Made by a program: the position numbers and the translations under genes. From DATKUA01 sp965602675 (GTDB lineage: Bacteria > Acidobacteriota > DATKUA01): a stretch of 5,109 bases of DNA. This document shows, one piece after another, positions 4,124 through 5,109 of this stretch. Every line of letters begins with the position of its first letter. The stretch's first letter is position 1. The stretch spans positions 1 through 5,109 of the forward strand of contig CBFCZO010000177.1 of the NCBI GenBank assembly GCA_965602675.1. Reading direction: 5' to 3'. The notes under the pieces are model-generated. The model made no database searches, had not been told where the DNA came from, and saw only the letters and a list, made by a program, of their open reading frames with translations.

Positions 4124-5109
4124 ATGGACGGACGAGAGAAAAAGATCGTTTATTTGGCCAGCACGATGCACGCGACTGTGCACATGCAGATGCTGGCCTT
4201 CGCCGCAGTAAATCTGCTGATGGCGCAGGAGTTGGGCGCGTCGATCACAGTAATCGGCTTCGTCGGCACGCTCAGCTACTTCCTTTTCGGTCTTGGGGCG
4301 TTACCCGCCGGCTTCGTGATTGACGCTGTAGGGGCGCGGCGGGTGCTGGCGATCTGCGCAAGCGGGCTGGCGATGGCCAGCCTGGTGCTTGCCTTCTCGC
4401 CCGATCCTTTCTGGGCGATGGCCGGGCTGGGGCTGATGGGGCTGAGCGGCAGCGTCTACCACCCCGCCGGGCTGGGGCTGATCAGCCGCAACGTGCGGCA
4501 GACGGGCCTGGCGATGGGCATCCACGGCACTTTCGGAAACGTGGGGCTGGCGATGGGGCCGCTGATCGCGGGTTTCGTGGCGGCATCGTTCGGCTGGCGA
4601 TGGGCCTATCTGTGGACCGCAGTTCCCCTCGGCCTACTGGCGTTTGTTTTCTTCACGACTCGCTTCGGCGATGTGGGGGAGGATCACAAGCACCTGCAGC
4701 CCGACCCGCCCAAGCGCTTCGCCAAGGGGCTGCTGCTGATGCTGTTGGTGGTGATCGTGCTGCAGTCGCTCTCGGGCTTCATCTACCGTTCGTCGATCAC
4801 CTTCATGCCCGCGCACGCGGCCGAGGTGGTGGGCGGCTGGTTCAGCGGGCTGGACCCGACCTCGCGCGGCGGGCTGCTGACGGGGATCATCTTCCTCACC
4901 GGGGCGGTGGGGCAGTTCCTCGCGGGAATGCTTTCCGCCAAAATCCGCACCGAGACGCTGCAGTTTATAATCGCCATCGCTGTCGTGCCGCTGCTGGCGG
5001 GCCTGGGCGCATTCACCGGTATGCCGATGCTGGGCACCGGCATGGCCTACGCCTTCTTCTTCTTCGGCATGCAGCCGCTGGGTAACACGCTGGTGGCCAA
5101 GTATTCGCC
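4124..5109 (+). CDS. MFS transporter, fosmidomycin-resistance-like (3' end missing)
   Basis: The frame is open from the ATG at 4124 to the window edge, giving 328 residues of a probable 400 or so. A TAG immediately precedes the ATG, so translation cannot begin further upstream in this frame. Six hydrophobic spans lie at roughly 16-36, 44-66, 72-92, 97-119, 133-155 and 160-178. A short polar loop follows (HKHLQPDPPKRFAKG region, about 180-201), then spans near 202-222, 249-271, 279-298 and 303-323. This is the MFS 6+6 plan, cut in helix 10. The loop between helices 2 and 3 carries motif A as AGFVIDAVGARRVL (G63, D67, G70, R72, R73). The segments VYHPAGLGLIS (111-121) and GIHGTFGNVGLAMGP (132-146) resemble the Fsr-type drug/sugar exporter group, which also has an N-terminal histidine in helix 1 (here H16 and H20). 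Substrate and direction are not readable; proton-driven export of a small molecule is the family-based guess. It has its own promoter downstream of a terminator, so it is probably a separate transcription unit. Confidence 0.93.
   Translation, partial: MDGREKKIVYLASTMHATVHMQMLAFAAVNLLMAQELGASITVIGFVGTLSYFLFGLGALPAGFVIDAVGARRVLAICASGLAMASLVLAFSPDPFWAMAGLGLMGLSGSVYHPAGLGLISRNVRQTGLAMGIHGTFGNVGLAMGPLIAGFVAASFGWRWAYLWTAVPLGLLAFVFFTTRFGDVGEDHKHLQPDPPKRFAKGLLLMLLVVIVLQSLSGFIYRSSITFMPAHAAEVVGGWFSGLDPTSRGGLLTGIIFLTGAVGQFLAGMLSAKIRTETLQFIIAIAVVPLLAGLGAFTGMPMLGTGMAYAFFFFGMQPLGNTLVAKYS

Noticed and set aside
3934..4323. Plus-strand open frame of 129 codons
   Set aside because: It begins inside the terminator hairpin, runs through the twelve-G tract and the transporter promoter, and overlaps the MFS gene in another frame. 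The translation is low-complexity and domain-free.
4600..5085. Plus-strand open frame of 161 codons
   Set aside because: It is an out-of-frame reading of the MFS gene, rich in Arg, Ala and Gly from GC-rich codons. The transporter frame has clear membrane helices and family motifs.
5087..5097. GCTGGTGG, the E. coli Chi sequence
   Set aside because: A single eight-base match in a GC-rich, CTG/GTG-rich coding region is expected by chance, and Chi words differ between lineages.

Overview
This is a GC-rich window with strongly G/C-biased third codon positions. It carries five protein genes, all of bacterial type. Two of them have lipoprotein signal peptides with a lipobox cysteine, which points to an envelope sorting lipoproteins, most likely that of a Gram-negative-type bacterium. 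No gene is diagnostic of a lineage. The content would fit an uncultivated or environmental bacterium, but that is an impression and not a demonstration. No rRNA, tRNA, CRISPR array, insertion sequence or phage gene is visible.

Layout. Positions 1-179 hold the N-terminal 59 residues of a small lipoprotein gene on the minus strand, which runs off the left edge. A 125-base divergent promoter region (180-304) follows. It has candidate promoters for both directions and a perfect 10-base inverted repeat spread over the plus-strand promoter. Three tightly packed plus-strand genes follow: a HAD-family phosphatase (305-1012), a large alpha-D-phosphohexomutase (1009-3165, ATGA overlap with the previous gene) and a lipoprotein alpha/beta hydrolase (3170-3883, four bases after the mutase stop, with a strong ribosome binding site inside the last mutase codons). 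A hairpin plus T-run at about 3934-3961 closes this probable operon. A 240-base intergenic region (3884-4123) holds that terminator, a (TG)5-G12 tract, several GCCGGC boxes and a good sigma70-type promoter. That promoter drives an MFS transporter of the fosmidomycin-resistance-like type (4124 to beyond the right edge, 328 residues seen).

How the genes may work together. A phosphohexomutase next to a HAD phosphatase suggests sugar-phosphate metabolism, with the mutase interconverting hexose 1- and 6-phosphates and the phosphatase acting on a related phosphate ester. The lipoprotein hydrolase would act outside the cytoplasm and its link to the pair is unclear. The most unusual item is the mutase. 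It is 718 residues long where the family is usually about 450-550. It has a helical insertion of about 60 residues before the sugar-binding loop and a C-terminal segment that reads as a winged helix. Together with the inverted repeat at the operon's own promoter, this allows the untested idea of a mutase that regulates its own operon. The HAD gene also looks leaderless: its only possible start codon lies seven bases after a good -10 box, with no ribosome binding site between.
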